A stretch of 64,000 nucleotides of DNA from Pandoraea oxalativorans (GTDB lineage Bacteria > Pseudomonadota > Gammaproteobacteria > Burkholderiales > Burkholderiaceae): the NCBI RefSeq assembly GCF_000972785.3, contig NZ_CP011253.3, forward strand, positions 4,278,001-4,342,000. The letters are read 5' to 3'. Below the pieces are notes generated by a model. It was not told the DNA's origin, did no database searches, and saw nothing but the letters and a program-made list of their open reading frames with translations. Each line of letters opens with the position of its first letter. The stretch's first letter is position 1. Positions 38,363-49,645 of the stretch are shown here, piece by piece. The position numbers and the translations under genes were made by a program.

Positions 38363-40171
38363 ATGGCAAGCGCACTCGAAGTTCTCCGTACCGTATTCGG
38401 CTATAACGCATTCCGTGGCGATCAGGCCGCCATCGTCGACCATGTGGCCGACGGGGGCGATGCACTCGTGCTCATGCCCACGGGCGGCGGCAAGTCACTT
38501 TGCTACCAGATCCCCGCGCTGTTGCGCCCGGGCATCGGCATCGTCGTCTCTCCGCTCATCGCCCTCATGCAGGATCAGGTCGACGCCTTGCTGCAGGCCG
38601 GCGTCCGCGCTGCTTATCTGAATTCCAGTCTCGCTTTCGACGAAGCGGTCGATATCGAACGCCGCGCCTCACGAGGCGAACTCGATCTGCTGTACGTCGC
38701 GCCTGAACGTCTGCTGACCGACCGCTTCCTCAATCTGCTCGACCGGCTCGACGAACGCGGGCAACTGGCGCTGTTCGCCATCGACGAGGCCCACTGTGTC
38801 TCGCAATGGGGACACGACTTCCGTCCGGAGTACATCCAGCTCTCGGCGCTGCATGAGCGTTATTCGCGTGTGCCGCGCATTGCGCTCACGGCCACGGCAG
38901 ACGCCGCAACCCGCGAGGAAATTCAGACGCGGCTCGGCCTGACCGACGCGCGCCTGTTCGTCTCCAGTTTCGACCGGCCGAATATCCGCTACGAAATCGT
39001 CGACCGCGACAACCCGCGCAAGCAGTTGCTGGCCTTTTTGAGTCGACATCGCGGCGAAGCGGGCATCGTCTACTGTCTGTCGCGCAAGAAGGTGGAAGAA
39101 ACGGCCGCGTGGCTGGAAACGCAAGGCATTCCCGCGCTGCCGTATCACGCCGGGTTGGACGCCGAGGTGCGCCGCACGCATCAGCAGCGTTTCCTGCGCG
39201 AGGAAGGGCTGGTCATGGCCGCGACCGTCGCCTTCGGCATGGGCATCGACAAGCCGGATGTGCGCTTCGTGGCCCATCTGGACTTGCCCAAGAGCCTCGA
39301 AGCCTATTATCAGGAGACGGGACGCGCCGGACGCGACGGCGAACCCGCCGAAGCCTGGATGACCTACGGCCTGAACGACGTGGTAGTCCACCGCAGCCGG
39401 ATCGACGAGTCGAACGCGCCGGACCTCCAGAAGCGCATCGAACGCCAGAAGCTCGATGCGCTGCTCGGCTACTGCGAAGCCCCACGCTGCCGCCGCACCG
39501 TGCTCCTGTCGTACTTCGGCGAGTCGAGCGAGCCGTGCGGCAACTGCGACGTCTGTCTGAATCCCCCGGAAGTCTTCGACGGCACGATTGCAGCGCAAAA
39601 AGCGCTGTCGGCAATCTTGCGTACGGGCCAGCGCTTCGGCGCAGGCCATCTGGTCGACCTGCTGCGCGGGCGCAGCACGGATAAGATTCGTCAGTTCGGC
39701 CACGAAAGCCTGCCGACCTTTGGCGTGGGCGGCGAGATGGACGATCAGGGCTGGCGGGCCGTGTTCCGTCAGCTGATCGCGCACGGCATCATCGAGCCGG
39801 ACAGCAGCCAGTACGGGGCGCTCACGCTGAATGCGGCGGCGCGTCCGGTGCTCAAGGGCGAGACGGTCGTATCGCTGCGGCGTCAGCGTCCCACGGCGAG
39901 CAAGAAGAGCCGCTTTGCCGGATATGCGTCGTCGCAAGCCATCGAGCTGGATACGGCCGATCAGCAATTGTTCGAGAAGCTGCGCACGTGGCGTCAGGAA
40001 ATGGCGAAGACGCAGGCCGTCCCCGCCTACGTTATCCTTCACGACCGTACACTGCGAGAACTCGCTCAGCGCCGCCCGCGTCACCGCGAAGGACTGGTCG
40101 ACATCACCGGCCTCGGAGAAGCGAAGATCGAGCGTTACGGCGAAGCGCTCGTCGAATTGTTGAACGCCTGA
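38363..40171 (+). CDS. recQ: ATP-dependent DNA helicase RecQ
   Basis: A 602-residue 3'-5' helicase for recombination and replication-fork repair. Helicase motifs include [12 protein letters not shown] (motif 0), [18 protein letters not shown] (I), [20 protein letters not shown] (II), and [14 protein letters not shown] (VI). The RQC zinc cysteines lie in YCEAPRCRR and CGNCDVC, and an HRDC domain ends the protein (about 525-602). The ATG at 38363 gives [21 protein letters not shown]; upstream codons overlap the msbA promoter region. A GT2 gene follows after 14 bp and is probably cotranscribed. Confidence 0.96.
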   Translation: MASALEVLRTVFGYNAFRGDQAAIVDHVADGGDALVLMPTGGGKSLCYQIPALLRPGIGIVVSPLIALMQDQVDALLQAGVRAAYLNSSLAFDEAVDIERRASRGELDLLYVAPERLLTDRFLNLLDRLDERGQLALFAIDEAHCVSQWGHDFRPEYIQLSALHERYSRVPRIALTATADAATREEIQTRLGLTDARLFVSSFDRPNIRYEIVDRDNPRKQLLAFLSRHRGEAGIVYCLSRKKVEETAAWLETQGIPALPYHAGLDAEVRRTHQQRFLREEGLVMAATVAFGMGIDKPDVRFVAHLDLPKSLEAYYQETGRAGRDGEPAEAWMTYGLNDVVVHRSRIDESNAPDLQKRIERQKLDALLGYCEAPRCRRTVLLSYFGESSEPCGNCDVCLNPPEVFDGTIAAQKALSAILRTGQRFGAGHLVDLLRGRSTDKIRQFGHESLPTFGVGGEMDDQGWRAVFRQLIAHGIIEPDSSQYGALTLNAAARPVLKGETVVSLRRQRPTASKKSRFAGYASSQAIELDTADQQLFEKLRTWRQEMAKTQAVPAYVILHDRTLRELAQRRPRHREGLVDITGLGEAKIERYGEALVELLNA

Positions 40172-40185
40172 GTCTACGCCCGCCC

Positions 40186-40938
40186 ATGCCAACATTGCCG
40201 CTGACCGTCACGATCCTCACGCGCAACGAACGTCACAACATCGCCGACTGCATTGCATCGGTGATGGCGTTCGCGTCGCAAATCGTCGTGGTGGATAACG
40301 AGAGTACGGACGGCACCGCCGATATTGCGCGCGCCGCCGGCGCGGAGGTGCACGTCACCCCCGACTGGCCGGGCTTTGGGCCGCAAAAAAATCGCGCGCT
40401 GTCGTTCGCCACGCAACCGTGGGTGCTGTCGCTCGACGCGGACGAGCGCGTCACGCCGGAACTGGCGGCCGAGATCGCGGCGGCGATCGCACATGCGTCG
40501 CACACCGGCTATCGCATGCCCCGTCTGTCGCAGTTCCTGGGGCACTGGGTGAAACATTGCGGCTGGTATCCCGATTACGTGCTGCGACTGTTTCGCCGCG
40601 AAGCGGGACGCTTCTCCGACAACCTCGTGCACGAGCGCGTAATCGTCGACGGCGAGATCGGTACCCTCACCCACCATCTGCTCCATTACAGCTACACGGA
40701 AGTCCGTCAGGTCGAGGACAAGGTGCAGCGATATGCACGCGCCGGTGCCAGGGAAATGTCGTTGCGCGGCAAACGCGTCTCTGCGCTCAAGCCGTGGATC
40801 AATGGCGGATGGGCGTTCGTTCGGACCTACGTGTTACGCCGTGGCTTTCTTGACGGCGCGGCTGGCGCCGCGATTGCCCGCATGAACGCCCGCAGTGCAT
40901 TCCTGAAGTACGCCCTGCTCCGACGCGGCGACGTCTGA
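40186..40938 (+). CDS. GT2 glycosyltransferase (WaaE/KdtX-like, LPS core)
   Basis: A 250-residue family 2 glycosyltransferase. It opens LPLTVTILTRNERHNIADCIASVMAFASQIVVVDNESTDGT, the nucleotide-sugar binding fold, and has VLSLDADERV as its DxD-type metal motif. The later LSQFLGHWVKHCGWYPDYVLRLFRR matches the WaaE/KdtX group, which adds a glucose to the inner core of LPS. No helices suggest membrane insertion, so it acts at the cytosolic face. The start at 40186 is 14 bp after the recQ stop. The LPS role is inferred from family and the nearby msbA. Confidence 0.9.
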   Translation: MPTLPLTVTILTRNERHNIADCIASVMAFASQIVVVDNESTDGTADIARAAGAEVHVTPDWPGFGPQKNRALSFATQPWVLSLDADERVTPELAAEIAAAIAHASHTGYRMPRLSQFLGHWVKHCGWYPDYVLRLFRREAGRFSDNLVHERVIVDGEIGTLTHHLLHYSYTEVRQVEDKVQRYARAGAREMSLRGKRVSALKPWINGGWAFVRTYVLRRGFLDGAAGAAIARMNARSAFLKYALLRRGDV

Positions 40939-41015
40939 CGGCGGCCCCGGCACGGGCGGATGAAGCCGCCGAATCGCGGCGTTCGAACACAGCGACTTCA
41001 CCGCGATACTCCCAA

Positions 41016-41045
41016 AACAAAACGGACGCCACAGGCGTCCGTTTC
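41016..41045. terminator. Intrinsic terminator between convergent glycosyltransferase genes
   Basis: AACGGACGCC pairs with GGCGTCCGTT around an ACA loop, with A-rich and T-rich flanks. It can serve the plus-strand recQ-GT2 unit and, in reverse, the minus-strand GT2 gene. Confidence 0.88.
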
Positions 41046-41072
41046 TCATTCAGCGCACGGCGTCTTCCGCGC

Positions 41073-41924
41073 TTACTTCGCCAGCGCTCGTTTGATACGC
41101 GAGCGGAACAACTGCCAGCGGAGTTTGCTGTCGTCGACCGGCTCGGCGAGACGGCCATCGCTGCCCGACGGCACCGGCGTGCCGCGACGCAGGTAGTAGC
41201 GATCGAAGATCGACTGCGTCATGCCCCACTTGCGCAGGAATTGTGTGCGCCCGTCGTTCTTGACCACCTTGCCGGTGCTCTTGCACTGAAAGTGATAGAC
41301 AAGACTTGCGCCCACGCCGACAAAGCGGCGCGCACCTGCGCCCCACATCTTCATCGAGAAGTCGTTGTCGCTGCTCATGCCAGGACTCAGCTCTGTACTG
41401 TAGCCACCGACGAGGAACCACCAGTCGCGATGCACGAGCGTCGGCGGCCATGTCGCGCCGAACCAGTCGGGCTTCTTGTAGGTCGGTACGGCGGCGAGCA
41501 ATGCCGCCTCGTCGAACGTATCGACGTCACGGCCAAAGTCCTGCACCAGCACGCAAGGGTTGCCAGTATCCACGGGCTCGATCATCGTGCCCGACAGCAT
41601 GAACGCCTTGTCCGGTTGTGCCTCGGCGCGCTCGATCAGCGTGGTGTCCCAACCCGGACAGCAATACATGTCGTCGTTCAGATAGACGATGTACTTCTCG
41701 CGCGCCAGCGCCGCCGCCTGATTCACCGCGTAGCAGATCCCGACGTTATCGGGCGACGCCGTATGCTCGATCCCCTCCGCCCGGACCCAGTCGAGCGAAC
41801 CGTCGGAACCGTCGTTGATGTGCACGATGATCTGATGCGGGTAACGCGAGTTCTGTCGGATGCTGCGCACGCACAGTTGCAGCAAGGCGAGGTTGTTCCA
41901 GGTCGGAACGATGATGGAGAACAT
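41073..41924 (-). CDS. GT2 family glycosyltransferase
   Basis: A 283-residue family 2 glycosyltransferase. The N-terminus MFSIIVPTWNNLALLQLCVRSIRQNSRYPHQIIVHINDGSDGS is the GT-A fold, VYLNDDMYCCPGWD holds the DDD metal-type motif, and DWWFLVGGYSTELSPGMSSDNDFSMKMW carries the acidic ED-like residues near the acceptor site. The Met at 41924 has AAGGA upstream and is preferred over the open frame to 42002, which runs through a short repeat. It likely builds a surface polysaccharide; sugar and acceptor are unknown. It is downstream of dnaE on the same strand. Confidence 0.9.
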   Translation of the reverse strand: MFSIIVPTWNNLALLQLCVRSIRQNSRYPHQIIVHINDGSDGSLDWVRAEGIEHTASPDNVGICYAVNQAAALAREKYIVYLNDDMYCCPGWDTTLIERAEAQPDKAFMLSGTMIEPVDTGNPCVLVQDFGRDVDTFDEAALLAAVPTYKKPDWFGATWPPTLVHRDWWFLVGGYSTELSPGMSSDNDFSMKMWGAGARRFVGVGASLVYHFQCKSTGKVVKNDGRTQFLRKWGMTQSIFDRYYLRRGTPVPSGSDGRLAEPVDDSKLRWQLFRSRIKRALAK

Positions 41925-41952
41925 CCGGATTTCCTTGTGATATCGAACGGCG

Positions 41953-41999
41953 GGCAATGTGGCAAATCGGGGCAATCGGCGCAATCGGGGCAACGGGGA
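41953..41999 (+). repeat. Imperfect 9-bp tandem repeats (GCAATCGGN)
   Basis: About five degenerate copies of GCAATCGGN run between the dnaE stop and the GT2 start. They may have arisen by slippage. No function is evident, though they could vary in length between strains. Confidence 0.6.
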
Positions 42000-42071
42000 C
42001 AAAGCGCGACTACGCCAACGCGCCGGTCAGCGAAGGCAGCCGACGCGCGCTGCCTTATCCGCACCGATGCC

Positions 42072-45000
42072 TCAATAAACGACTTGTACCGAGTCGGTAG
42101 TAAGCCACTGACGAAGCTCGCCGAGCAGCTCGTCGCCAGGCTGCACCTTCCAGTCGTCGCCGAGACGCGACTCGCACTCGGCGTCCGTGCGGCGATAGAC
42201 GATATGCACCGGCAGGCCGTTTTGCTTTTCCGCGTCACCATCGCCGTTGCCGTTGCGTCGGCCGAAGCCTCCGCCGCCTCCACCGCCCCCATTAAACCCA
42301 CCGCCGCCATTGAAGCCGCCACCACCGCCAGCGCCCGCCGTGGCGGCCACGCGGTACATCGTGCAGTGCGGTTGCAACGTGGCGCGAAGACGCGTCCAGT
42401 CGGCATTGCCGTTGAACGACAGCTTGAGCGCCCGGGCGAAGCGCGCCCGCGCGCGGCCGAGGTCCATCAGGCTTTCGACGGTGAAACGCAGGCCACCCGT
42501 AAAGCTATCCGGTCGCGCATTGCCGTGCACGATCAGCAGCTCGTCTTCCTTGAACAGGTGCTTGTTCGCCTCGAACTGCTCGTTGAAGATCGTGACTTCG
42601 AGCGTGGCGGTCCCGTCGTCAAGCTGCACGATCAGCATCTTGCCGCGCTGCGTCATCATGGTGCGCATGCTGGAGATCACGCCAGCAACGAGACGATCTC
42701 GCCCTTCGGACAGATCGCGAATACGCGTGCGCACGAAGCGTCGCACTTCGTCCGAATACGAGTCGAACATGTGACCCGACAGGTAGAAGCCGAGCGCCTG
42801 CTTCTCTTCCTGCAACTTGCGCTTGTCGGTCCATGCGGGTTCGTCGGCCAGTTCCAGCGGTGCCTGCAGGCTTTCGTCGCCCAGATCGAACAGACTGACC
42901 TGATTCGCGGCAGCACTCGCCTGTTCGGCCGCTTCCATCGCCATCGGCACCGACGCCATCAACTGCGCCCGGTTGTCGTGAATCGAATCGAACGCACCCG
43001 CGCGAATCAGCGCTTCAATCGTGCGACGGTTCACCACGCGACGGTCAATACGCGCGCAGAAGTCGAACAGGTCGGTGAACGGCTTGCCCTCACGGGCGCG
43101 CAGAATTTCCTCGATCGCCGACTGACCGCTCCCCTTGATGGCACCCAGACCGTAACGCACGGTCTTCGAGTCCGCCGGCTCAAAGCGATAGGCCGAGACG
43201 TTGACGTCCGGGGGCAGCACGCCCAGCCCATTGGCCGGGGCGAGGCAATCTTCGTAGAGGATCTTGACCTTGTCCGTGTCGTCCATGGCCAAGCTCATGT
43301 TCGCGGCCATGAATTCGGCGGGATGGTGGGCCTTCAGCCACGCGGTGTAGTAGGCCAGCAGCGCATACGCGGCGGCGTGCGACTTGTTGAAGCCGTAGCC
43401 CGCGAACTTTTCCATCAAGTCGAAGATTTCGTCCGACTTTTCGCGCGTCAGGCCATTCTCGGCGGCACCCTTGGCGAAAATTTCGCGGTGCTCGGCCATT
43501 TCCTCGGCCTTCTTCTTACCCATCGCGCGGCGCAGCAAGTCGGCGCCACCGAGCGAGTATCCGCCGATGATCTGCGCCATCTGCATCACCTGCTCCTGGT
43601 AGACCATGATGCCGTAGGTCTCCTGAAGCACCGGCTCCACGCGCGGATCCGGATATTCCGTCTTCTCGCGGCCGTGCTTACGCGCGCAGAAGCTCGGGAT
43701 CAGATCCATCGGGCCCGGACGATACAACGCCACCAGCGCGATGATGTCCTCGAAGCGGTCAGGCTGGGCGTCCTTCAACATGCCCTGCATGCCGCGACTT
43801 TCCAACTGGAACACGGCGACCGTGTTGGCCTTCTTGAGAATGCTGAACGCAGCCGGGTCCGTGAGCGAGACCTGATCGAGCGACCAATCCGCCATCTCCG
43901 GATGCAGACGCTTGATGTAGCGCTCGGCCCAGTTAAGGATCGTGAGCGTCGTCAGGCCCAGGAAGTCGAACTTCACCAGGCCGACGGCTTCCACGTCGTC
44001 CTTGTCGTACTGACTCACCACGCCGCTGGCATCTTCGCCGCTGCCCTGCGTGTAGAGCGGGCAGAAATCGGTGAGCTTGCCCGGGGCGATCAGCACACCG
44101 CCCGCGTGCATGCCGACGTTACGCGTGAGCCCTTCCACCCGTTGCGCCAGCTCGATCAGTTGCCTCACTTCGTCTTCCGTCTGGAAGCGCTCGGCGAGTT
44201 GCGGTTCTTCCTTGAGCGCATCGTCGATGGTGACGTGCTTGCCCGGCTTGAACGGAATCAGCTTCGAGATGCCGTCGACAAAGTTGTAGCCGAGATCGAG
44301 CACGCGGCCCACGTCGCGCACCGCCGCCTTGGCCGCCATCGAGCCGAAGGTGGCGATCTGCGAAACGGCGTCCGCGCCGTACTTTTCCTTCACGTACTGA
44401 ATGACCCGGTCGCGGCCGTCCTGACAGAAGTCGATGTCGAAGTCGGGCATCGACACACGTTCCGGGTTCAGGAAGCGCTCGAACAGCAGGTTGTACTTGA
44501 GCGGGTCGAGGTCGGTAATGCCCAGCGCATAGGCGACGAGCGAGCCGGCCCCCGAGCCACGACCGGGTCCGACCGGCACGCCGTTGTTCTTCGCCCACTG
44601 GATGAAGTCGGCCACGATCAGGAAGTAGCCCGGGAAGCCCATCTTGATGATGGTGCCGGTCTCGAAATCGAGCCGCTTGTAATACTCGGGACGCTGCTTG
44701 TCGCGCTCGGCTTCGTCCGGGAACAACTGCGCGAGGCGCGTCTCCAGCCCTTCCTTCGACAACTGGACGAGATAGTCGTCGAGCGACATGCCGTCCGGCG
44801 TGGGGAACAGCGGCAGCTTCGGCTTGCCCAGTTCGAGCGTCAGGTTGCAGCGCTTGGCAATCTCGACAGTGTTGGCCAGCGCGGACGGCACGTCCTCGAA
44901 TGCAGCCAGCATGTCGTCCTGCGTACGAAAACTCTGGTCCTGCGTGAAACGGCGCACACGGCGGGCATTGCCCAGCATCTCGCCCTCGGAGATACACACG

Positions 45001-45653
45001 CGCGCCTCGTGCGCGGTGAAATCGTCGGACGTCATGAACTGGATGGGATGCGTGGCAACGACCGGCAGCCCGGCCTTCGCCGCCAACTGCACCGCCTGTT
45101 GCACGTACGCCTCCATGCCTTGCTGGCCGGTGCGTTGCAGTTCGATGTAGAACGCCCCCGGGAAAACGCTTTCCCAATGTTTCGCGCACTGCAACGCCAG
45201 ATCGGGGTTGCCTGCGGCCAATGCCGCCCCCACGTCGCCCATCTGCGCGCCGGAGAGCGCCAGCAGGCCACGGGCGAGACCATCGGGCTGAAGCCACGAC
45301 GGCTCGATCTCCGCGCGTCCCCGGTACTGGTTGCCGAGCCAGGCCTTGGACAACAACTGACACAGGTTCAGATAGCCTTCCCGGTCGCGCGCGAGCAGCA
45401 GCAGACGCGAGGGCTTGTCGCGGTCGGCCGGGTTCGTGATCCAGGCATCGCAGCCGATGATCGGCTTGACGCCCTTGCCACGGGCTTCTTTATAGAAACG
45501 GATGGCTCCGAACATGTTCGCGAGATCGGTGAGCGCGAGCGCGCCCTGGCCGTCGCGGGCGGCGGCCTTGACGACGTCGTCGAGCCGCACGATGCCATCG
45601 GCGATCGAATATTCGGAGTGGAGACGGAGGTGGACGAAGCGAGGTTCTGACAT
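42072..45653 (-). CDS. dnaE: DNA polymerase III alpha subunit (DnaE1)
   Basis: The 1193-residue replicative polymerase. It opens with the PHP domain ([26 protein letters not shown]), the catalytic aspartates lie in [17 protein letters not shown], and [24 protein letters not shown] and [23 protein letters not shown] are hallmark segments. An OB-fold and tau-binding tail follow. Near the C-terminus, between MYRVAATAG and RRNGNGDGD, is an unusual glycine-rich run (coding region about 42255-42340). The frame stays open to 46808 on the same strand, but the Met at 45653 is the family start; no strong ribosome site is visible. Confidence 0.97.
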   Translation of the reverse strand: MSEPRFVHLRLHSEYSIADGIVRLDDVVKAAARDGQGALALTDLANMFGAIRFYKEARGKGVKPIIGCDAWITNPADRDKPSRLLLLARDREGYLNLCQLLSKAWLGNQYRGRAEIEPSWLQPDGLARGLLALSGAQMGDVGAALAAGNPDLALQCAKHWESVFPGAFYIELQRTGQQGMEAYVQQAVQLAAKAGLPVVATHPIQFMTSDDFTAHEARVCISEGEMLGNARRVRRFTQDQSFRTQDDMLAAFEDVPSALANTVEIAKRCNLTLELGKPKLPLFPTPDGMSLDDYLVQLSKEGLETRLAQLFPDEAERDKQRPEYYKRLDFETGTIIKMGFPGYFLIVADFIQWAKNNGVPVGPGRGSGAGSLVAYALGITDLDPLKYNLLFERFLNPERVSMPDFDIDFCQDGRDRVIQYVKEKYGADAVSQIATFGSMAAKAAVRDVGRVLDLGYNFVDGISKLIPFKPGKHVTIDDALKEEPQLAERFQTEDEVRQLIELAQRVEGLTRNVGMHAGGVLIAPGKLTDFCPLYTQGSGEDASGVVSQYDKDDVEAVGLVKFDFLGLTTLTILNWAERYIKRLHPEMADWSLDQVSLTDPAAFSILKKANTVAVFQLESRGMQGMLKDAQPDRFEDIIALVALYRPGPMDLIPSFCARKHGREKTEYPDPRVEPVLQETYGIMVYQEQVMQMAQIIGGYSLGGADLLRRAMGKKKAEEMAEHREIFAKGAAENGLTREKSDEIFDLMEKFAGYGFNKSHAAAYALLAYYTAWLKAHHPAEFMAANMSLAMDDTDKVKILYEDCLAPANGLGVLPPDVNVSAYRFEPADSKTVRYGLGAIKGSGQSAIEEILRAREGKPFTDLFDFCARIDRRVVNRRTIEALIRAGAFDSIHDNRAQLMASVPMAMEAAEQASAAANQVSLFDLGDESLQAPLELADEPAWTDKRKLQEEKQALGFYLSGHMFDSYSDEVRRFVRTRIRDLSEGRDRLVAGVISSMRTMMTQRGKMLIVQLDDGTATLEVTIFNEQFEANKHLFKEDELLIVHGNARPDSFTGGLRFTVESLMDLGRARARFARALKLSFNGNADWTRLRATLQPHCTMYRVAATAGAGGGGGFNGGGGFNGGGGGGGGFGRRNGNGDGDAEKQNGLPVHIVYRRTDAECESRLGDDWKVQPGDELLGELRQWLTTDSVQVVY

Positions 45654-45836
45654 GGGCCGTATTGTAACGCGGCGTCGCCGGATTTCGCCGCGCGCCCGGG
45701 CTGTCTCGCAGCGGCCCGCGTGCAAAGCCAGCGTCACCCTCATTTGCCCGGCTTTGTCCTGAATCAAGCGCGAACTTGCACCGAATCGGCGATAATGGCG
45801 GTTTATTGCTTCACGCTTTTGCGGAATTTCGTTGCC

Positions 45837-46721
45837 ATGTCTATCGTCAACATCGCTGCGTACAAGTTCGTCACGCTCGACGACATCGCGACCCTGCGCC
45901 CGGCCCTGCTTGAGCGCTGCAACGCGCTCGACCTGAGAGGTACCATCCTGCTCGCGCCGGAAGGCATCAACCTGTTCCTCGCGGGGTCGCGCGAGTCGAT
46001 CGACGCCTTCCTCTCGGGCTTGCGCGCCGACGCGCGGTTCACCGATCTGGAAGTGAAGGAAAGTCTCTCCGACGATCAGCCCTTCCGCCGGATGCTGGTG
46101 CGCCAGAAGAAAGAGATCATCACCATGAAGATGCCGGTCATCAAACCGGCAGACGGACGCGCGCCGGGCGTCGATCCCGCCACGCTCAAGCGCTGGCTCG
46201 ACGCCGGACAGGACGACGAAGGTCGTCCGGTCGTGATGCTCGACACCCGCAACGACTTCGAAGTGGACGTGGGCACGTTCGACAACGCCGTCGACTACCG
46301 CCTTACGAAATTCTCGGAATTCCCTGACGTTATCGCCGCACATCGCGCAGACTTCGAGGGCAAGACCATCGTGTCGTTCTGCACCGGCGGCATCCGCTGC
46401 GAGAAGGCCGCCATCTATATGCGCGACATCGGGCTCGAGCACACGTATCAGCTCGACGGCGGCATTCTCAAGTACTTCGAGGAGGTGGGCGGCGCGCACT
46501 ATCAGGGCGACTGCTTCGTGTTCGACTACCGCACCGCGCTCACGCCGGACCTCGCCCCGTCGACGACCAAGCAGTGCTTCGCCTGCCGCGCCGTGGTGAC
46601 AGCTGAGGGCCAGCGCAGCCCCGATTACATCGAAGGCGAGCAGTGCCCGGCTTGCGTGCGGGACAAGGCAAGCGCCACCGCCGCCGATACCGCTGCGGCT
46701 GTGGCGGCAACGTTGGCCTGA
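45837..46721 (+). CDS. trhO: tRNA uridine-34 hydroxylase (rhodanese domain)
   Basis: A 294-residue enzyme that hydroxylates U34 of certain tRNAs to ho5U. An N-terminal ferredoxin-like domain ([11 protein letters not shown] ... [14 protein letters not shown]) precedes the rhodanese domain with the active-site loop [13 protein letters not shown] (Cys182, Cys188). The C-terminus has two CxxC pairs (CFAC and CPAC), likely a zinc site. It is divergent from dnaE. gluQ starts eight bases after the stop, so two tRNA wobble-base modification genes are paired here. Confidence 0.95.
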   Translation: MSIVNIAAYKFVTLDDIATLRPALLERCNALDLRGTILLAPEGINLFLAGSRESIDAFLSGLRADARFTDLEVKESLSDDQPFRRMLVRQKKEIITMKMPVIKPADGRAPGVDPATLKRWLDAGQDDEGRPVVMLDTRNDFEVDVGTFDNAVDYRLTKFSEFPDVIAAHRADFEGKTIVSFCTGGIRCEKAAIYMRDIGLEHTYQLDGGILKYFEEVGGAHYQGDCFVFDYRTALTPDLAPSTTKQCFACRAVVTAEGQRSPDYIEGEQCPACVRDKASATAADTAAAVAATLA

Positions 46722-46729
46722 GACCCCGG

Positions 46730-47701
46730 GTGGCGCAGGCTTCGGCGCACGACGCCGCCTCATCCGCCCCTCCAGCCGCCGACGCCCCGACGTCGTCGGC
46801 CCGCGCAAGCGTCGGCACCTATCGCGGACGCTTCGCTCCCTCCCCGACCGGACCGCTGCATCGCGGCTCCCTCGTCACGGCACTGGCCAGTTGGCTCGAC
46901 GCCCGCGCGCACGGGGGCGTCTGGATCGTGCGCATGGAGGATCTCGACGAACCGCGCTGCGTGCCCGGTGCGGCCGACAACATTCTCGACACGCTCACGC
47001 GTCTCGGCCTGCATTCGGACGAACCGATTGTCTGGCAAAGCCGTCGCCATGCGCTTTACGAGCAGGCGCTCGCGTCCCTGACGACAAATGGTCGCGTCTA
47101 TCCCTGCGGATGTACCCGTCGCGAAATCGCGGACTCGCTCACGCGCGTGCATGCGCGTCACAGCACGCTGGCTTATCCGGGCACCTGCCGCGATGGTCTG
47201 CACGGCAAGACGGCGCGCGCATGGCGTCTTCGGGTGCCGGATGGCGACGCCGCGCATATGCACTTCGAAGACCGCTGGATGGGATCGCACACGCAGGACC
47301 TCGCGACGGAAGTCGGGGATTTCGTGCTCAAGCGTGCCGATGGACAGTGGGCTTACCAGTTGGCGGTCGTCGTCGACGATCGGTTGCAGGGCATCACGGA
47401 CATCGTGCGCGGGGCCGACCTGCTCGACTCGACCGCCCGTCAGATCTACCTGCAAGCCTGCCTCGGTGCACCGACGCCTCGCTATCTGCACGTGCCGCTC
47501 GTCATGGCCGACGACGGCGAGAAGCTGAGCAAGCAGAACGGTGCCGCGCCGCTGTCGCTCGATACACCCGACGCGGTCCTCGCAGCCCTCAAGGAAGCGG
47601 CCTCGCACCTCGGGCTGCCAGCGGCACTCGCCGACGTCTCCCATCGCAATGATTTCTACGCGGCAGCCACGCTCGCGTGGCAGGCGCAGCACGCCCGCTG
47701 A
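46730..47701 (+). CDS. gluQ: Glutamyl-Q tRNA(Asp) synthetase
   Basis: A 323-residue truncated glutamyl-tRNA synthetase paralogue that attaches glutamate to queuosine-34 of tRNA(Asp). It has the HIGH-like motif [32 protein letters not shown], zinc ligands in [10 protein letters not shown] and a following TCRDG, and the KMSKS-like loop [11 protein letters not shown]. There is no anticodon-binding domain. The GTG at 46730 is the best in-frame start after trhO; the next conserved residues begin at YRGRFAPSP, so the first about 33 residues are a poorly conserved extension and the exact start is uncertain. Confidence 0.93.
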   Translation: MAQASAHDAASSAPPAADAPTSSARASVGTYRGRFAPSPTGPLHRGSLVTALASWLDARAHGGVWIVRMEDLDEPRCVPGAADNILDTLTRLGLHSDEPIVWQSRRHALYEQALASLTTNGRVYPCGCTRREIADSLTRVHARHSTLAYPGTCRDGLHGKTARAWRLRVPDGDAAHMHFEDRWMGSHTQDLATEVGDFVLKRADGQWAYQLAVVVDDRLQGITDIVRGADLLDSTARQIYLQACLGAPTPRYLHVPLVMADDGEKLSKQNGAAPLSLDTPDAVLAALKEAASHLGLPAALADVSHRNDFYAAATLAWQAQHAR

Positions 47702-47747
47702 CATCTTCGGCTCACTGTCCCGTCCCGTTCGGATGGGACGGCCCAAT

Positions 47748-47780
47748 GAAAAAGCCAGCGTGCTTACGCTGGCTTTTTTT
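47748..47780 (+). terminator. Intrinsic terminator after gluQ
   Basis: AAAAGCCAGCGT pairs with ACGCTGGCTTTTT around a GCTT loop, followed by T7. It lies between gluQ and the convergent rhlE gene and, with A-rich and T-rich flanks, may stop both. Confidence 0.93.
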
Positions 47781-47829
47781 CGACGACCGCGCGGCGCCGA
47801 GACGACCGCACCCGGCGCTCACCCTTTGC

Positions 47830-49338
47830 TTAGCGGTCCTGCGCCTTGCGCGGGAAGCCCGCGAGCAGTGCGGCGACCTGACGCTTGGGGGCCTTTTCCG
47901 ACGGCGCCCCGAAGGTCGTCGGTGCAGCAGCGTCGATCGACGTGCGATGGTCGCGCTGCGACTCACCCGCCGACGGCGACGGCTCGTACGGCTTGTAGAA
48001 GAATTCATCTTCCGGACGCACGCGACGCGGCGTGCTGCCGCCGCTACGGCCAGCACGCAGGCCGTCATGACGGCTATGACGCTCGCCACGATCACTGCGC
48101 TCGCCACGTTCCGCACGCTCACCGCGGTCGCTGCGCTCGTAGCGATCGCCACGGTCGTCACGCGAACGGCTGCGGCGCTCCATCACCAACTCGCCACGCT
48201 TGAGTTCGCGCTTGATCAGCTTCTCGATTTCCACGAGTTGCTTGCGCTCGTCCGGTGCGCACAGCGAGAGCGCTTCGCCGGACGCGCCGGCACGACCGGT
48301 ACGGCCGATGCGGTGCACGTAATCTTCCGGGTTGTACGGAAGATCGTAGTTGATGACGCCCGGCAAATCGGAGATGTCCAGACCCCGTGCAGCGACGTCG
48401 GTCGCCACAAGCGCGCGGATACCCCCCTGCTTGAACGCCTCGAGCGCCTGCATACGCTCGTTCTGCGACTTGTCGCCGTGAATGGCGGCCGTCACGATGC
48501 CGTCACGCTCAAGCTGACGCGCCAGACGGCTTGCGCCGACCTTGCTGTTCACGAACACGATGACCTGCTTCAGATCGCGTTCGTTAAGAATCTGGACCAC
48601 AGCCGCACGCTTGTCGTCTTCATCCACTTCGTAGACGACTTGTTCGACCGTATCGGCCGTCGCATTGCGACGCGCCACTTCGATCGTGACCGGGTTCGCG
48701 AGGTAGCTCGATGCGAGCCGCTTGATGTCGTTCGAGAACGTAGCCGAGAAGAGCAGCGTCTGGCGCTGCTTCGGCAGCAAATTCAGAATGCGCTGGAGAT
48801 CCGGCAGGAAGCCCATGTCGAGCATGCGGTCGGCTTCGTCGAGCACCAGCATCTTCACCTGGCTCAGGTTCACCGTCTTCTGTTCGACGTGGTCGAGCAG
48901 ACGGCCCGGCGTGGCGATCAGAATTTCGACGCCACGGCGCAGGGCATCCTTCTGCGGATTCATGTCGACGCCGCCGAACACCACGGTGTTGCGCAACGCC
49001 GTATGAGCCGCGTACAAGCGCACGTTGTCAGCCACCTGATCGGCGAGTTCGCGCGTCGGCGTGAGGATCAGCGCGCGCACCGGGTGACGGGCGGGCGATG
49101 CACTCGTGTTGGCATCGGGCAGCAGGCGCTGGATGATCGGCAGCGAGAAGCTGGCAGTCTTGCCGGTCCCGGTTTGTGCGGCACCCATGACGTCGCGACC
49201 GGACAGCACCACCGGAATGGCCTGTGCCTGAATGGGGGTCGGTTGGGTGTAGCCCTGCTCGGCGATGGCCCGCAAGATGTCCGCATGCAGCCCAAAGCTA
49301 TCGAAGCCGGGGATCGGAACAGCATTTACATCAGCCAT
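47830..49338 (-). CDS. rhlE: DEAD-box RNA helicase (RhlE-like)
   Basis: A 502-residue ATP-dependent RNA helicase. The Q-motif region [32 protein letters not shown], Walker [26 protein letters not shown] (DEAD), LFSATF (SAT) and [12 protein letters not shown] (motif VI) are all present. The C-terminal 120 residues are charged, with Arg/Asp/Glu/Ser/Gly repeats ([20 protein letters not shown]), an RNA-binding low-complexity tail. RhlE-type enzymes act in ribosome assembly and RNA turnover, often in the cold. It has a leader of about 190 nt from a candidate extended -10 promoter. Confidence 0.94.
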   Translation of the reverse strand: MADVNAVPIPGFDSFGLHADILRAIAEQGYTQPTPIQAQAIPVVLSGRDVMGAAQTGTGKTASFSLPIIQRLLPDANTSASPARHPVRALILTPTRELADQVADNVRLYAAHTALRNTVVFGGVDMNPQKDALRRGVEILIATPGRLLDHVEQKTVNLSQVKMLVLDEADRMLDMGFLPDLQRILNLLPKQRQTLLFSATFSNDIKRLASSYLANPVTIEVARRNATADTVEQVVYEVDEDDKRAAVVQILNERDLKQVIVFVNSKVGASRLARQLERDGIVTAAIHGDKSQNERMQALEAFKQGGIRALVATDVAARGLDISDLPGVINYDLPYNPEDYVHRIGRTGRAGASGEALSLCAPDERKQLVEIEKLIKRELKRGELVMERRSRSRDDRGDRYERSDRGERAERGERSDRGERHSRHDGLRAGRSGGSTPRRVRPEDEFFYKPYEPSPSAGESQRDHRTSIDAAAPTTFGAPSEKAPKRQVAALLAGFPRKAQDR

Positions 49339-49645
49339 GATGAAGGGACATCTCTTTTAAAAAAACGGGGGCCGCCACGCGGAAGGGTTTCCGCATCAAA
49401 GCTCACTCGCGAAGATTCAAGGGGCGCTGCGCGCCATGCTCAAGGCTGGCGCGAGAGGGGTCTGTCATGTAACAGATGCGTCGGGCGCCGCCGGACCGGG
49501 GTGGTCGTCAAGAAGCGAAACAGACGCAATTCTAGCACTTGCGCACGACCAACGTGTGACAACGGCCCTTGCCGGGCCGTGTCGATCGGATAATACGTGG
49601 GGTCAGGCGTTGGCGAATGCGTCCAGGCACATGCGCTTCAGGCGC
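49339..49645. other. 307-bp region upstream of rhlE
   Basis: It carries the rhlE promoter and leader and the 3' end of the transporter transcript. A hairpin ACGGCCC-TTGCC-GGGCCGT lies at 49562-49580 without a good T-tract; it could be a weak terminator for the transporter. In the leader a GCGGAA...TTCCGC hairpin near 49390 and a T7 run near 49362 on the minus strand are visible. No small gene is seen. Confidence 0.5.
49529..49534 (-). promoter_or_regulatory. Extended -10 box (TGCTAGAAT) for rhlE
   Basis: On the minus strand TAGAAT is preceded by TGC, forming an extended -10 element. The -35 is poor, which is common for extended -10 promoters. Transcription from here would give a leader of about 185 nt before rhlE. 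Confidence 0.5.

Noticed and set aside
39988..40185. Upstream extension of the WaaE-like glycosyltransferase
   Set aside because: It overlaps the recQ coding region in another frame and lacks glycosyltransferase features; the start at 40186 gives the family N-terminus.
41241..45650. Very long open frame (1469 codons) on the plus strand opposite dnaE
   Set aside because: It mirrors dnaE in the antisense frame. The translation is rich in Arg, His, Val and Leu with no domain, as expected for the complement of a GC-rich gene.
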